A DNA stretch of 64,000 nt. It comes from Paraburkholderia xenovorans LB400. Its GTDB lineage: Bacteria; Pseudomonadota; Gammaproteobacteria; Burkholderiales; Burkholderiaceae. Position numbers and translations under genes: made by a program. Position 1 is the stretch's first letter. Each line of letters begins with the position of its first letter. The notes under the pieces are model-generated. The model made no database searches and was not told where the DNA came from. It saw only the letters and a program-made list of their open reading frames with translations. The stretch is taken from positions 372,001-436,000 of the forward strand of contig NC_007953.1 of assembly GCF_000013645.1 (NCBI RefSeq). Direction: 5' to 3'. Positions 36,153 through 45,164 of the stretch are shown in pieces.

Positions 36153-37151
36153 ATGAGTTCCATTCACAATGAGATCGACCTGGATGCTGATGGGCATCAC
36201 GTCGGCTATCTGCGGCTGCCTTATTCGATTCATCGTTCTGCGTACGGCTGGATTCCGATTCCGGTCGCATCGATCCGCAATGGCGACGGTCCCGTCGTGC
36301 TGCTGATGGGAGGCAATCACGGCGACGAATACGAGGGGCAGGTGATCGTCTCCAGCCTGATCCGTGAAATCGAGCCGCAGTGGGTGCGTGGGCAACTGAT
36401 CTTCTTACCGATGGCGAATTTTCCCGCTGCAGCCGCAGGCTTGAGGACTTCGCCGCTCGACGGTGGCAACCTGAATCGCAGTTTTCCGGGGGATTCACAA
36501 GGTGCGCCGACGGCCGCGATCGCCGATTACATCGAGCACACGCTGCTCGTCCACGCGCAATATCTGATCGATCTGCATTCGGGTGGCAGTTCGCTTCTCT
36601 ACGACGGCGCCAATATGCTGGCCATCGAGCCGCGAGACCCCGAGGAGGAGGAACGGCTCAAAGCATTGCTCGGCGCCTTCGGGCTGCCGCGTGCGTTTCT
36701 GCATCGGCCGAATCCGGTCCACGCGGCGACGGCCGCACGCCGGCAGGGTGCCATCTCGATCGTCACAGAACTCGGGGGAGGCGGTACCGTGCAGGCGAGC
36801 CTGCTGCGCGATGCGCGGCACGGGCTGCTGAATCTGCTCGGTTTTATCGGACTGCTGAGCGGGCCGCTGGTACCGGCCGGGCCGCCCGCGCAGACGCGTT
36901 TCTTCACGGTCTCCGGCTCACGTCATTACGTGTATGCCTATGATCGCGGCGTATATGAACCACTCATCGAGCTGGGCGACCAGGTTGTGGCGGGCCAGCC
37001 CGCGGCGCGCATTCATTTCCCCGACACGCCGCTACGTGAACCGGTCACTGCCTTTTTCGCGGCAGCGGGCGAGGTTGTCTGCAAACGCGTGCCGGCCGCC
37101 GTGGAGCGTGGCGACTGCCTGTTCCATCTCGCCGAACCGATTCAAAACTAA
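36153..37151 (+). CDS. M14-type deacylase (succinylglutamate desuccinylase/aspartoacylase family)
   Basis: 332 aa from ATG 36153, chosen for GGAG 7 bases upstream; the frame opens 54 bases earlier. Zinc ligands are visible in GGNHGDEYEG (His, Glu) and LIDLHSGGSS (His), and the substrate Arg-Asn-type loop in GGNLNRSFPG. The catalytic Glu may be in IVTELGGGG. Members hydrolyse N-acyl amino acids, for instance N-alpha-acetyl-diaminobutyrate in the DoeB branch. Within this locus it is the best candidate for removing an N-acyl group put on by the GNAT proteins. Confidence 0.85.
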   Translation: MSSIHNEIDLDADGHHVGYLRLPYSIHRSAYGWIPIPVASIRNGDGPVVLLMGGNHGDEYEGQVIVSSLIREIEPQWVRGQLIFLPMANFPAAAAGLRTSPLDGGNLNRSFPGDSQGAPTAAIADYIEHTLLVHAQYLIDLHSGGSSLLYDGANMLAIEPRDPEEEERLKALLGAFGLPRAFLHRPNPVHAATAARRQGAISIVTELGGGGTVQASLLRDARHGLLNLLGFIGLLSGPLVPAGPPAQTRFFTVSGSRHYVYAYDRGVYEPLIELGDQVVAGQPAARIHFPDTPLREPVTAFFAAAGEVVCKRVPAAVERGDCLFHLAEPIQN

Positions 37152-37420
37152 TACGACGTATATCCGCTGTCGCTATCGTGAAATTGACACGCGTCGTCGG
37201 CGGTGAAAATCGCGCGGTAGCGACTCAAATCGCGTAGTCACAGAGTAAATAATAGTGTGAATTATATATACGGATTCCTTTGAATAACGATTCGTTAAAT
37301 GTTTGGTTCATTCCTCATTGGCTGCCTGTTATGGTGTTTTTAGTTCGACAGTAATGCAGATCGGACGTGATAGATATTCAACGACAAGATCAACGGGTAT
37401 GAGTTATCCCTTTATCCGCC
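37152..37420. promoter_or_regulatory. AT-rich promoter region ahead of the GNAT gene
   Basis: About 270 bases, markedly AT-richer than the neighbouring genes, with TTATATATA at about 37263 and the near-palindrome AACGATTCGTT at about 37286. It probably carries the promoter of the GNAT/solute-binding-protein unit. Confidence 0.35.
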
Positions 37421-37969
37421 ATGAGCTACGAGATTATTGATGCCACGCTGCTGGATCCAGTTGCGCGGCCCCTCCTGGATGCACTGCAGGTCGAGTACGC
37501 GACACGCTACCGCGAGTTTCGGCCGGACAGCGCTGCATCAGCGAGTGAGGAACTGGTGCGTTATCCGGCCGAATTGTTCGCGCCACCCGAGGGAGCTTTC
37601 ATCGTGATCGTGCTTGACGGGGAAACGGTCGGCGGCGGGGCATTCAAGCGCTATGACGCGACGACCGCAGAGCTCAAGCGTATCTGGACGCGCGCCGACC
37701 AGCGGCGTCAGGGAGTGGCTCGCCGCATCGTGACGGAACTCGAGACGCGTGCTCGGCGCCAGGGATACCGCCGCATCTATCTGACCACGGGCTTCAGGCA
37801 GCCGGAAGCGTCCGGACTCTACCTCAACACGGGCTACGAACCGTTGTTCGATCGTTCGATCGCGCCGGAGATCCACTTTCGTCTTCCGTTCGGCAAGGAT
37901 CTGCTGGAGCCGGGGCGCACCGATTCGCTAGACGATCTGCGCCAGTCCGAGCCGCTCGGCCAACCGTAG
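37421..37969 (+). CDS. GNAT family N-acetyltransferase, copy 1
   Basis: 182 aa. Acetyl-CoA binding motif A is ELKRIWTRADQRRQGVARRI (Arg-Arg-Gln-Gly-x-Ala), and motif B is LTTGFRQPEASGLYLNTGY. It is closely similar along its length to the GNAT at 55854. Such enzymes acetylate the amino group of small amines; next to an amino-acid-type binding protein and flavin monooxygenases it likely N-acetylates an S-substituted cysteine-like substrate. The functional assignment is inference from context. Confidence 0.88.
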   Translation: MSYEIIDATLLDPVARPLLDALQVEYATRYREFRPDSAASASEELVRYPAELFAPPEGAFIVIVLDGETVGGGAFKRYDATTAELKRIWTRADQRRQGVARRIVTELETRARRQGYRRIYLTTGFRQPEASGLYLNTGYEPLFDRSIAPEIHFRLPFGKDLLEPGRTDSLDDLRQSEPLGQP

Positions 37970-38021
37970 CGACGAGCGTAATCCCTCAATCGAACTTTCT
38001 ATTTCAACGGGACATCAACTC

Positions 38022-38963
38022 ATGAAGCATAGCCGGAATATCCTGTCGGCAGTGGCCGGAACGTTGGCCGCATTGGCGATGGGTATAGTGGGCACGGCGC
38101 TGGCGGCAACCACATTCAATCTGAGTCCGGACCAGCATGACCGCGTCCGGACCACGCCTGATGCTGCAGCAATCAAAGCCGTACCTCCATCGTTTCCGTT
38201 TGTCGGAAAGGACGAACTGGTTATCGGCATGACAGTGGGGGCGCCGCCGCTTGCTGCGTACGCGACCGATGAGAAGACGGTGGTCGGTTTCGACCCGGAC
38301 CTCGCACAACTGGTAGCTGATGGTTTGGGGCGCAAGCTGAAAATCGTGGTGCTCGCGTGGGAGGACTGGCCGCTCGCTCTGCAATCGGGCAGGGTGGACG
38401 CGATTTTGTCGAACGTGACTGTTACTGAGGAGCGCAAGGAGAAATTCGACTTTTCGACCTATCGGCGTGACGTGCTCGGTTTCTACGTGGCCAACTCAAG
38501 CCCGATTAAGGCAATCCGTGAGCCGAAGGACGTCGCCGGGCTACGTGTCATTACCGATTCAGGAACGAACCAGGAAAAGATCCTGCTCGAATGGAACAAG
38601 GAAAACGTTGCGCGCGGGCTGAAGTCGGTGCAGGTTCAGTATTATGACGATCTCGCCGTGAGGGATGTGGCGCTGCGCTCGGGGCGTGCTGACGCAATCC
38701 TCAGCGTCAACTCGTTTCTCGCCTACGAGGCCGCGCAGAGAGGGGAGGTGCGCGCAGTCGGCACCATCAGCGGCGGTTGGCCGATTCTGGCAGACGTCGC
38801 GATCACGACGCGCAAGGGTAGTGGATTTGCTGCGCCACTCACGCTGCTGCTGAACGACCTCATTCGCAGCGGGAAATACACCCAGGTACTTGACCGCTGG
38901 AATCTAGGTTCCGAAGCGATCGATACGGCGAAGACGAATCCTCCAGGGCTACCCAAAAGCTAA
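38022..38963 (+). CDS. Family 3 (polar amino acid type) solute-binding protein, copy 1
   Basis: 313 aa with a signal peptide (VAGTLAALAMGIVGTALAA). The mature protein has the SBP_bac_3 order: LVIGMTVGAPPLAAYATDEK, VGFDPDLAQLVADGLG, WEDWPLALQSGRVDAILSNV, EERKEKFDFSTYRRD and VAGLRVITDSGTNQE. It delivers a polar amino-acid-like ligand to an inner-membrane ABC transporter. It is paralogous to the binding protein at 49410. No permease is adjacent; the fused permease-ATPase at 47558 is the likely partner. Confidence 0.9.
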   Translation: MKHSRNILSAVAGTLAALAMGIVGTALAATTFNLSPDQHDRVRTTPDAAAIKAVPPSFPFVGKDELVIGMTVGAPPLAAYATDEKTVVGFDPDLAQLVADGLGRKLKIVVLAWEDWPLALQSGRVDAILSNVTVTEERKEKFDFSTYRRDVLGFYVANSSPIKAIREPKDVAGLRVITDSGTNQEKILLEWNKENVARGLKSVQVQYYDDLAVRDVALRSGRADAILSVNSFLAYEAAQRGEVRAVGTISGGWPILADVAITTRKGSGFAAPLTLLLNDLIRSGKYTQVLDRWNLGSEAIDTAKTNPPGLPKS

Positions 38964-39023
38964 GTCATTGAGGCAGCGGTAGTAGCTGCTTCGACGATGA
39001 TCTGCTCTGACTAATCAGTAATA

Positions 39024-39031
39024 CAAAATAA
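39024..39031. repeat. Target-site duplication, left copy (CAAAATAA)
   Basis: The 8 bases CAAAATAA immediately left of the ISPpu12-like element are repeated exactly at its right edge (42404-42411). ISL3 elements make 8-bp duplications, so this marks an undisturbed insertion. Confidence 0.93.
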
Positions 39032-39055
39032 GGGTATACGGATTTAATGGTTGAT
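39032..39055 (+). repeat. ISPpu12-type terminal inverted repeat, transposase side
   Basis: Starts GGGTATACGGATTTAATGG; pairs with the complement of 42380-42403 with three mismatches. Confidence 0.92.
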
Positions 39056-39089
39056 GGGGCACCTTCACCCCATCAATCTGATACCACCC

Positions 39090-40379
39090 TCAGATGGTTG
39101 ATAGATCGACTCCGTAGTTGAGTTCCTCTGCGAAGTCCGGCAGTCCGTAACCGATGGTTTTCTTGTAGAAAGGAGAGACCTTCGCAGTCGGTGCCTTCTT
39201 CTTGTGCTTCGTGGTGTAGAGCATTCGTGCCCGCATCACCTCGAAGGAGTAACCGCGCCCTTCACGGTTCTTGTCCTTGGCCAGTCGGTTGATGGACTCC
39301 GTGTAAGCGTTGGTGACGGGCATGTCCGTCTCGAAGTAGGTCATGGTCTCTTCGCGCCAGTTTCCCACTGCCCTGACCAGATCGCTCCAGACTTCCTTTT
39401 GGCCCTTCGGGATGGTGGCTATCCACTCGTCCAGGGCGGCTTCTGCCTGGAGCCGTGTGGTGGCGTCCCAGATGCCGTAGAAGCGCTCCTTGTGCTCGTA
39501 GGCGGCCAGCAGTTGCGGGAACGCGCCTGTCCAGGTCTCCATGATGAGGCGCTCCCGGTCTGAGACTTCGTGAGCGCGTTTCAGCAGGATTTTCCGGTCT
39601 CCCTTGAGAGTCCGGCTCTGGGACGGTTTCAGCTCCTTTCTGAGGCCCTTGCGCACTCTCTCTAGGGCATCGTTGGCCATGCGCACCACATGGAACTTAT
39701 CGACCACGATACGGGCCTGGGGCAGCACAGCCTTGACCGCTGCCCGGTAGGGGTTCCACATGTCCATGCTGACGATCTCGACCTTCTGCCGGTCTTTCAG
39801 CTTCATCAGGTAGTTGGTCACCACGTCCTGGCGGCGGGTGGCCAGCAGGTCGAGCAGGGTTCGCTCCTCAATGTTGGTCAGAATGCAGCGGTAGCGCTTG
39901 TTCAGGTATAGCTCGTCAATGCCCAGGATGCGGGGCGTCTCGAAGCGGTGCCAGCGCCCCAGGAACTCGGCGCGGGCGTTGAAGATGTCGCGCACCGTCT
40001 TCTCGTCCAGGCCGGTCTGTGCCGCCACAAAGGTGTAGGGGTGGTTGAAGGATTCCTTCTCCACGTACTCATGCAGCCGCAGTGTCATACGGAATCCGTC
40101 CACCATCTCCGGTAGCTGGGGCCTGAATGTTGTCTTGCAGGCCCGGCAGGTGTATCGGCGGCGGACCACCCAGAGAGTGACCCGCTTGCCGTGGATGGGC
40201 AGATCACGATAGGGAACGTCACGCTTGCCGAACCGTACGAACTCACCCTGCACGCCGCATTCCTCGCAGGCGATGGGATCGGGCACGTCCACCTGGAAGT
40301 GCATTTCGTCGTCGGTTGATTTGCAGCCCAGTACTTGGTATTGCGGCAGGTGAAGGATGTTGTCGGGAAGTTCGGTCAT
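39090..40379 (-). CDS. tnpA: ISL3-family transposase
   Basis: 429 aa, full length. An N-terminal zinc-ribbon has CEECGVQG and CRACKTTF pairs. The DDE domain follows: ILGIDELYLNKRYRCILTNI (first Asp), QARIVVDKFHVVRMANDAL (second Asp) and TNAYTESINRLAKDKNREGR (Glu). It cuts and joins the element ends. Its stop lies 35 bases inside the left inverted repeat. No lesion is visible. Confidence 0.95.
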   Translation of the reverse strand: MTELPDNILHLPQYQVLGCKSTDDEMHFQVDVPDPIACEECGVQGEFVRFGKRDVPYRDLPIHGKRVTLWVVRRRYTCRACKTTFRPQLPEMVDGFRMTLRLHEYVEKESFNHPYTFVAAQTGLDEKTVRDIFNARAEFLGRWHRFETPRILGIDELYLNKRYRCILTNIEERTLLDLLATRRQDVVTNYLMKLKDRQKVEIVSMDMWNPYRAAVKAVLPQARIVVDKFHVVRMANDALERVRKGLRKELKPSQSRTLKGDRKILLKRAHEVSDRERLIMETWTGAFPQLLAAYEHKERFYGIWDATTRLQAEAALDEWIATIPKGQKEVWSDLVRAVGNWREETMTYFETDMPVTNAYTESINRLAKDKNREGRGYSFEVMRARMLYTTKHKKKAPTAKVSPFYKKTIGYGLPDFAEELNYGVDLSTI

Positions 40380-40400
40380 GGTGTTGTATAGGCGTAGGTG

Positions 40401-40913
40401 TCAGTCAGATCCATCCGGCTCGGCATTGGTGTTTGCTTTTTTACCCAACAAGCTGCTGGAAACGAAAAGTAAGGCACCGAGGACAATTGCAATATCAGCC
40501 AGGTTGAAGGCCGGCCAATGCCAGTCTCGCCAATAGAAATCAAAGGAATCCACAACATAGCCGCGAAAGACCCGGTCAATCAGGTTGCCCATGGCGCCAC
40601 CGAGGATAAGACTGTAAGCGATGGCTTCTCCTTTATGACGATTTTCAAGGATCAGCTTGATCAGAAAAATCGAGACCACTACCGCGATTCCGATAAAAAA
40701 GTAGCGCTGCCAGCCTCCACCATTCGCAAAAAGACTGAATGCGGCACCGGTGTTCCATAGGTGCACCCAGTTAAAGAACGGGGTCACCGAAACATACTCG
40801 CCATAGGCCATTGATTGCTGCACCAGCCACTTTACAGCCTGATCAGACGCTGCCAGCAGGCCCGATATGGACAATAGGGCATACGGCGAGAGCTTTTTGC
40901 CAATAATGAGCAT
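40401..40913 (-). CDS. lspA: Signal peptidase II (LspA) carried by the IS
   Basis: 170 aa, four membrane helices. The catalytic Asp pair lies in GGAMGNLIDRVFRGYVVDSF and FNLADIAIVLGALLF, and the conserved WNTGAAFSLF is present. It cleaves lipoprotein signal peptides in the inner membrane. As an IS passenger it is an extra copy next to a cation transporter; lspA-like genes are also found in lead-resistance loci (PbrB/C type), which suggests a metal link. The start is 3 bases after the cation-transporter stop. Confidence 0.93.
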   Translation of the reverse strand: MLIIGKKLSPYALLSISGLLAASDQAVKWLVQQSMAYGEYVSVTPFFNWVHLWNTGAAFSLFANGGGWQRYFFIGIAVVVSIFLIKLILENRHKGEAIAYSLILGGAMGNLIDRVFRGYVVDSFDFYWRDWHWPAFNLADIAIVLGALLFVSSSLLGKKANTNAEPDGSD

Positions 40914-40916
40914 TAT

Positions 40917-41813
40917 TTAACCCTTCAACGCCAAAATGCGTCTGGCACCGTTAAGTACAATGCCCCCCGCGATGGTGCCGATAATCAGATCCGGATAATT
41001 GGAACCGGTCCACGCGACCAGGGCGCCGGCGGTGATGACCCCCAGGTTGATCACCACGTCGTTGGCCGAGAATATCCAGCTTGCCTTCATGTGCGCCCCG
41101 CCTTCCCGATGTTTGGATATGAGCAGCAGACAACTGGTATTGGCAATCAATGCGACGAATGCGATAGCCATCATCACCAGCGATTCAGGCTCACTACCGA
41201 ATACAAAGCGTCTCACCACCTCTACGAGCACGCCCACAGCCAAGATCAGTTGCAGTACACCAGCAAGATGCGCGGCACGTACCTGCATTTTCACGCTATG
41301 TCCAACCGCATAAAGGGCAAGCCCGTACACCGCCGCATCGGCAAAATTGTCCAGGGATTCTCCAATCAGGCCGGTGGACTGGGCGATCAGACCGGCAGTC
41401 ATTTCCACCACGAACAGAAGTGCATTGATGCCGAGCAACCAGCGCAGGGTCCCGGATTCTTGCTTAGCAGAAGCTGCCGAAAACTCGGCGGCCTTGATGG
41501 TCTCCGGATTTGCAGCGACGGTTTCCTGAAGCGAGGCGCCTAGCCCCAAGGTCTTCAGTTTCGAGGTGACGGGCTCGACCTCGCCGTCATGCACGACCTT
41601 CAGCCGGCGGTTCGACAAGTCGAAGGACAGCGCCCGAATCTCCTCAAAGCCGTTCAGGGCTAGGCGAATCATTCGTTCTTCTGATGGACAGTCCATCTTC
41701 GGCACGGCATAAACACTGACCCATCTCCCTGGCGCCTCGGAGGAGGCCTGTATATCGGTATCCGCTGCGGACGTTGCATCACCGCCACAGGCGCCACCAC
41801 AGGATTTGCTCAT
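40917..41813 (-). CDS. CzcD-like cation diffusion facilitator with N-terminal Cys-rich and HMA-like segment
   Basis: 298 aa from ATG 41813 (GGAG upstream). The N-terminus is metal-binding-like (MSKSCGGACGGDA), then comes an HMA-like segment (VYAVPKMDCPSEERMIRLAL). A transporter domain with the CDF metal sites follows: ESLDNFADAAVYGLALYAVG (Asp...Asp) and WIFSANDVVINLGVITAG (Asn/Asp). It exports divalent metals such as Zn, Cd or Pb. It is transcribed from a MerR-type promoter shared with the divergent regulator. Confidence 0.9.
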   Translation of the reverse strand: MSKSCGGACGGDATSAADTDIQASSEAPGRWVSVYAVPKMDCPSEERMIRLALNGFEEIRALSFDLSNRRLKVVHDGEVEPVTSKLKTLGLGASLQETVAANPETIKAAEFSAASAKQESGTLRWLLGINALLFVVEMTAGLIAQSTGLIGESLDNFADAAVYGLALYAVGHSVKMQVRAAHLAGVLQLILAVGVLVEVVRRFVFGSEPESLVMMAIAFVALIANTSCLLLISKHREGGAHMKASWIFSANDVVINLGVITAGALVAWTGSNYPDLIIGTIAGGIVLNGARRILALKG

Positions 41814-41846
41814 GATACGACTCCACTTGAACAATGTTGTGGTACC

Positions 41847-41877
41847 ATTTAAAACTATAAAGCTACTATAAGGTCAA
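41847..41877 (-). promoter_or_regulatory. MerR-type promoter with 19-bp spacer
   Basis: On the minus strand TTGACC (complement of 41872-41877) and TTAAAT (complement of 41847-41852) are separated by exactly 19 bases, with TTATAGTAGCTTTATAG between them. The over-long spacer is diagnostic of promoters activated by MerR-family metal regulators. It drives the cation transporter, lspA and possibly tnpA. Confidence 0.7.
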
Positions 41878-41908
41878 TAGAGTAAAGAATCCGTTGGGGA
41901 GGAGGCTG

Positions 41909-42316
41909 ATGCGCATTGGTCAGTTGGCGCAGTTGGTAGGGGTCGAAACACAGACGATCCGCTTCTATGAACAGCAGGGCTTGTTGCCGCCGCCTGATCG
42001 GCAGGACAACGGTTACCGTGTCTATACCGAGAAGCATGGTGAGGGGCTGGCCTTCATCCGTCGCTGCAGAATCCTGGGCCTGTCACTGGCTGAGATTCAC
42101 GAACTACAGAGCTATCAGGACGACCCTCATCAGCCTTGTGCCGCCGTCAACGCCTTGCTCGATGATCACATCTCTCATGTGCGGTCGCAGATAACCGCTC
42201 TGCAAGCGCTTGAGAAACAACTCGTTTCACTGAGAGCGAGTTGCAACGATGACCGGGAAGTTGAGGCGTGTGGGGTTCTTGCTGGAATTAGCGAAGGAAA
42301 CATGCACCAGCAGTAG
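41909..42316 (+). CDS. MerR-family metal-responsive regulator (CadR/PbrR-like)
   Basis: 135 aa from ATG 41909, preceded by GGGGAGGAGG. The N-terminal MerR helix-turn-helix reads MRIGQLAQLVGVETQTIRFY and EQQGLLPPPDRQDNGYRVY. A dimerisation helix follows, with Cys in HQPCAAVNALLDDH, and a C-terminal loop with two more Cys (RASCNDD; VEACGVL) that can bind soft metals such as Pb or Cd. It is divergent from the cation transporter. Confidence 0.92.
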   Translation: MRIGQLAQLVGVETQTIRFYEQQGLLPPPDRQDNGYRVYTEKHGEGLAFIRRCRILGLSLAEIHELQSYQDDPHQPCAAVNALLDDHISHVRSQITALQALEKQLVSLRASCNDDREVEACGVLAGISEGNMHQQ

Positions 42317-42379
42317 GTGAAGCATCAACCAGATAATCCGATGAGATGCCGGTCTGTCTCACTCTCATGCAAAGGTAAG

Positions 42380-42403
42380 ATCAACCATTTAATCCGCTTA
42401 CCC
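42380..42403 (-). repeat. ISPpu12-type terminal inverted repeat, merR side
   Basis: The complement reads GGGTAAGCGGATTAAATGG; it pairs with 39032-39055. Confidence 0.92.
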
Positions 42404-42411
42404 CAAAATAA
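42404..42411. repeat. Target-site duplication, right copy (CAAAATAA)
   Basis: Exact copy of 39024-39031. It lies only 73-80 bases upstream of the receptor start, so the insertion falls inside the presumed promoter region of that gene. Confidence 0.93.
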
Positions 42412-42483
42412 TTGCTTCGAACATGGCTTGTTTAAGCCAGCGTACTGGAGCCTCGTATCCACCTATAACCAACGGGACAGCCG

Positions 42484-45027
42484 ATGCGCGTGGAAAACAT
42501 GAAGAATCGGGCCGGCCAGCCCGTCATTGGAGGGCGTCGGAAAATGCTGCCGGTTGCCATGCTGGCAATCACGTGCAACGGTGCGGCATGGGCGCAGGGC
42601 GCGACTGCACCGACGGAAGCGAGCGACGTCTTTGCTGCGGCACCCGAGGCTCAGCCCACGCAAACATCGCCGGCCCCGGCGCCGCCCGCGACCAGTCAGT
42701 CCATGGCCCGGCCGCCTGCGGGGAGGCAGCCTGGCTCTGTCGATACGGTGCAGCAGGATACCGTGGTGGTGACCGGCACACGCACCACCACGAAGGCGAG
42801 CCAGAGCCTGACCCCGGTGGATGTAATCAGCGGTGCGCAACTACAGGCCACCGGGCAGAGCAGCCTTCGGGATGCGCTCGTCAAGCTGTCACCGTCGATC
42901 TCGCGGGAAACCTATGCCGGCGATACGGCGCAACTGACTGATGCGCTGTCGCTGCACGGCCTGACCCCGGATCACGTGCTGGTGCTGGTGAATGGCAAGC
43001 GTCGCCATACCACGGCGAATATCGCCCTTGACGGCGGTCTGAACCAGGGTTCGACTGGTGTCGACGTCGACATGATCCCGGTTGGGCTTATCGACCACAT
43101 CGAAATCCTGCGTGACGGTGCGTCTGCACAGTACGGATCGGATGCGATTGCCGGCGTGATCAACATCATCCTGAAGAAAAATTCGCGAGGGGGGACGCTA
43201 CAGACGACGACCGGCCAGACCTATGCGGGCGACGGCTTGAAGAACGGCGAGTCCGCCAATATCGGCCTGAATCTTGGTGATCGCGGATACCTCGACCTGG
43301 CGGCGGAATATGATCGCCAGAACCATACGGTGCGGACCGGACCAGACGATAACTTCGGGGAGTTCCAGCCGGGGCATGGTTTCCGCAATCCGATCGAGGG
43401 CGATCCGGCCAGCACGCGCGAATCGGTGGGCTTTAACGCAGGGTATTACCTCGGCGACGATGTGGAACTGTATGGTTTTGGCACCTATGCGCATCGCGAC
43501 GCACAGGCCTACCAGAACTACCGCGCGCCTTCAGTCCTTCCCACGGTGTATCCCAACGGCTTCGTGCCGACGGAGACGGTCAACGAGAACGACTATTCAG
43601 TCACCGCGGGTGTCAAGGGCCAGAATCTGCTCGGCTGGTCCTGGGATCTGAGCACGACCTATGGCGGCGACCATGATGGAATGGGATTGACCGACTCCGC
43701 CAACACCGGACTCTACGCCGCCCAGGGGTTCACACCGACCAGCTTTCGTCTGGTGACTGTCAGCAACACGCAACTGACGAACAATCTGGATTTCTCGCGA
43801 GCGTTCCATCTTCCGCTGCTGGCGGCACCGGTAAATGTGTCGTTCGGTGTGGAACAGCGGCGCGAGACTTATACGATCGGCTCGGGCGATGAGTATTCCT
43901 ATCTGTTGGGTGGCGCCCAGGCGCTGCCGGGGCTTGCCCCCGTCAGTGCGAGTGACAACTCGCGCAACGTGCTAGGCACGTATATCGACCTGTCGACTCA
44001 CCTGGCACCGAAATGGACGGTTGATCTGGCAGGGCGCTTCGAGCATTACAGCGATGTCGGCGATACCCATAACGGCAAGATTTCGACACGCTACGACTTT
44101 ACGCCGCAGATCGCCGTGCGTGGCAGCGTCAGTACGGGATTTCGGGCGCCGTCGCTGGCCGAGGAGTATTACAGCAACGTCAACGTGTCGCCGGCATCGG
44201 TCAGCGGCCTTCTGGCAGCCAACTCGGCGGCGGCAAGGCTGATCGGCGCCCAGTCGCTGAAACCGGAAGAGTCGACCAACTACAACGTCGGCCTCGTGCT
44301 GACGCCTGTAAAGAACCTGAATCTGACGATCGACGCTTACCAGATCGACATCCGCAACCGGATCGTCGAAGGCGGGACGGCGTCGGGCCAGGCCGCGATC
44401 GCAGCGATGGGGGCCGCTGGACTGTCAGTGCCGGGTACGGTCCCTGCATCAGCCGTCTCCGCGAGTTACTTCACGAACGGCGCGAGCACGCGTACTCGCG
44501 GGATCGACCTGACCGGTACCTACCATACGGGCTTTGGAGAGTATGGGCAGGTGGACTGGGATCTGGGCGTGAACATCAACAACACCTCGGTCAAGCATGT
44601 GTCGGCCGGAGCGAACGGTCAGCCCGAACTCAATGCGCAGCAGATCGGCTGGCTGAGCACGTCAACGCCAAAGAACAAGATCATCATCGGCGGCACGTGG
44701 CATAGCGGCAAGTGGGGGGTGACCTTGCACGAGACACGTTATGGCTCTACGTCGAGCCAGGAAACGTACATCGTCGGGCCCAATGCTTTCTCGACGACGC
44801 AATTTCTCCATTTCGAGAATGCGGCGAGGTACATCACCGACCTCGAGGTCCGTTACGACGTGACGAACAAATTCCAGATAGCGGTGGGGGCCAACAACCT
44901 CTTCAACGTGTACCCGAATAAATTGCCCTACGAGGCGCAACTCGAAGGCTCGCAGTACGACTCATTTGCTTCCACGATCGGCGAGAACGGTGGTTTTTAC
45001 TACCTGCGTGCCCGTTACCAGTTCTGA
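42484..45027 (+). CDS. TonB-dependent outer-membrane receptor, copy 1
   Basis: 847 aa (ATG 42484; a second ATG at 42502 is also possible). It has a signal peptide ending near AAWAQG, a Pro/Ala-rich spacer and a TonB-box-like segment (DTVVVTGTRTTTKASQSLTP). The plug domain has LRDALVKLSPSISR, HGLTPDHVLVLVNGKRRHTT and LIDHIEILRDGASAQYGSDA, followed by IAGVINIILKKNSRGGTL. A 22-strand barrel ends in YYLRARYQF. It imports a scarce ligand in a TonB-dependent way. It is strongly similar throughout to the receptor at 51991. No Fur box is seen upstream, and its neighbours are sulfur-type oxygenases, which argues against a siderophore. Confidence 0.93.
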   Translation: MRVENMKNRAGQPVIGGRRKMLPVAMLAITCNGAAWAQGATAPTEASDVFAAAPEAQPTQTSPAPAPPATSQSMARPPAGRQPGSVDTVQQDTVVVTGTRTTTKASQSLTPVDVISGAQLQATGQSSLRDALVKLSPSISRETYAGDTAQLTDALSLHGLTPDHVLVLVNGKRRHTTANIALDGGLNQGSTGVDVDMIPVGLIDHIEILRDGASAQYGSDAIAGVINIILKKNSRGGTLQTTTGQTYAGDGLKNGESANIGLNLGDRGYLDLAAEYDRQNHTVRTGPDDNFGEFQPGHGFRNPIEGDPASTRESVGFNAGYYLGDDVELYGFGTYAHRDAQAYQNYRAPSVLPTVYPNGFVPTETVNENDYSVTAGVKGQNLLGWSWDLSTTYGGDHDGMGLTDSANTGLYAAQGFTPTSFRLVTVSNTQLTNNLDFSRAFHLPLLAAPVNVSFGVEQRRETYTIGSGDEYSYLLGGAQALPGLAPVSASDNSRNVLGTYIDLSTHLAPKWTVDLAGRFEHYSDVGDTHNGKISTRYDFTPQIAVRGSVSTGFRAPSLAEEYYSNVNVSPASVSGLLAANSAAARLIGAQSLKPEESTNYNVGLVLTPVKNLNLTIDAYQIDIRNRIVEGGTASGQAAIAAMGAAGLSVPGTVPASAVSASYFTNGASTRTRGIDLTGTYHTGFGEYGQVDWDLGVNINNTSVKHVSAGANGQPELNAQQIGWLSTSTPKNKIIIGGTWHSGKWGVTLHETRYGSTSSQETYIVGPNAFSTTQFLHFENAARYITDLEVRYDVTNKFQIAVGANNLFNVYPNKLPYEAQLEGSQYDSFASTIGENGGFYYLRARYQF

Positions 45028-45164
45028 GATTTCTTGATATGCATAGCAAAATTTGCTCGAACGATGTCGAACCCCGATAGCGATAATGGAATGAGCGGTG
45101 TCGTTCAGAAAATCTCCTGAAACTTTTTCCCAATGCACCTGCTGGTGCCCTGGAAGGGTCCGAT

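Larger units (their letters stand above)
39032..42403. mobile_element. Complete ISL3-family element of the ISPpu12 type, 3372 bp
   Basis: The element is bounded by 24-bp inverted repeats (39032-39055 and 42380-42403) matching at 21 of 24 positions and by exact 8-bp direct repeats. It carries tnpA, lspA, a CzcD-like cation transporter and a divergent merR-type gene. This is the gene set and the length that I recall for ISPpu12 of Pseudomonas putida plasmid pWW0. Codon use is less GC-rich than in the neighbours. All four genes are open, so it may be active. It sits between the solute-binding-protein gene and the first TonB-dependent receptor. Confidence 0.95.
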
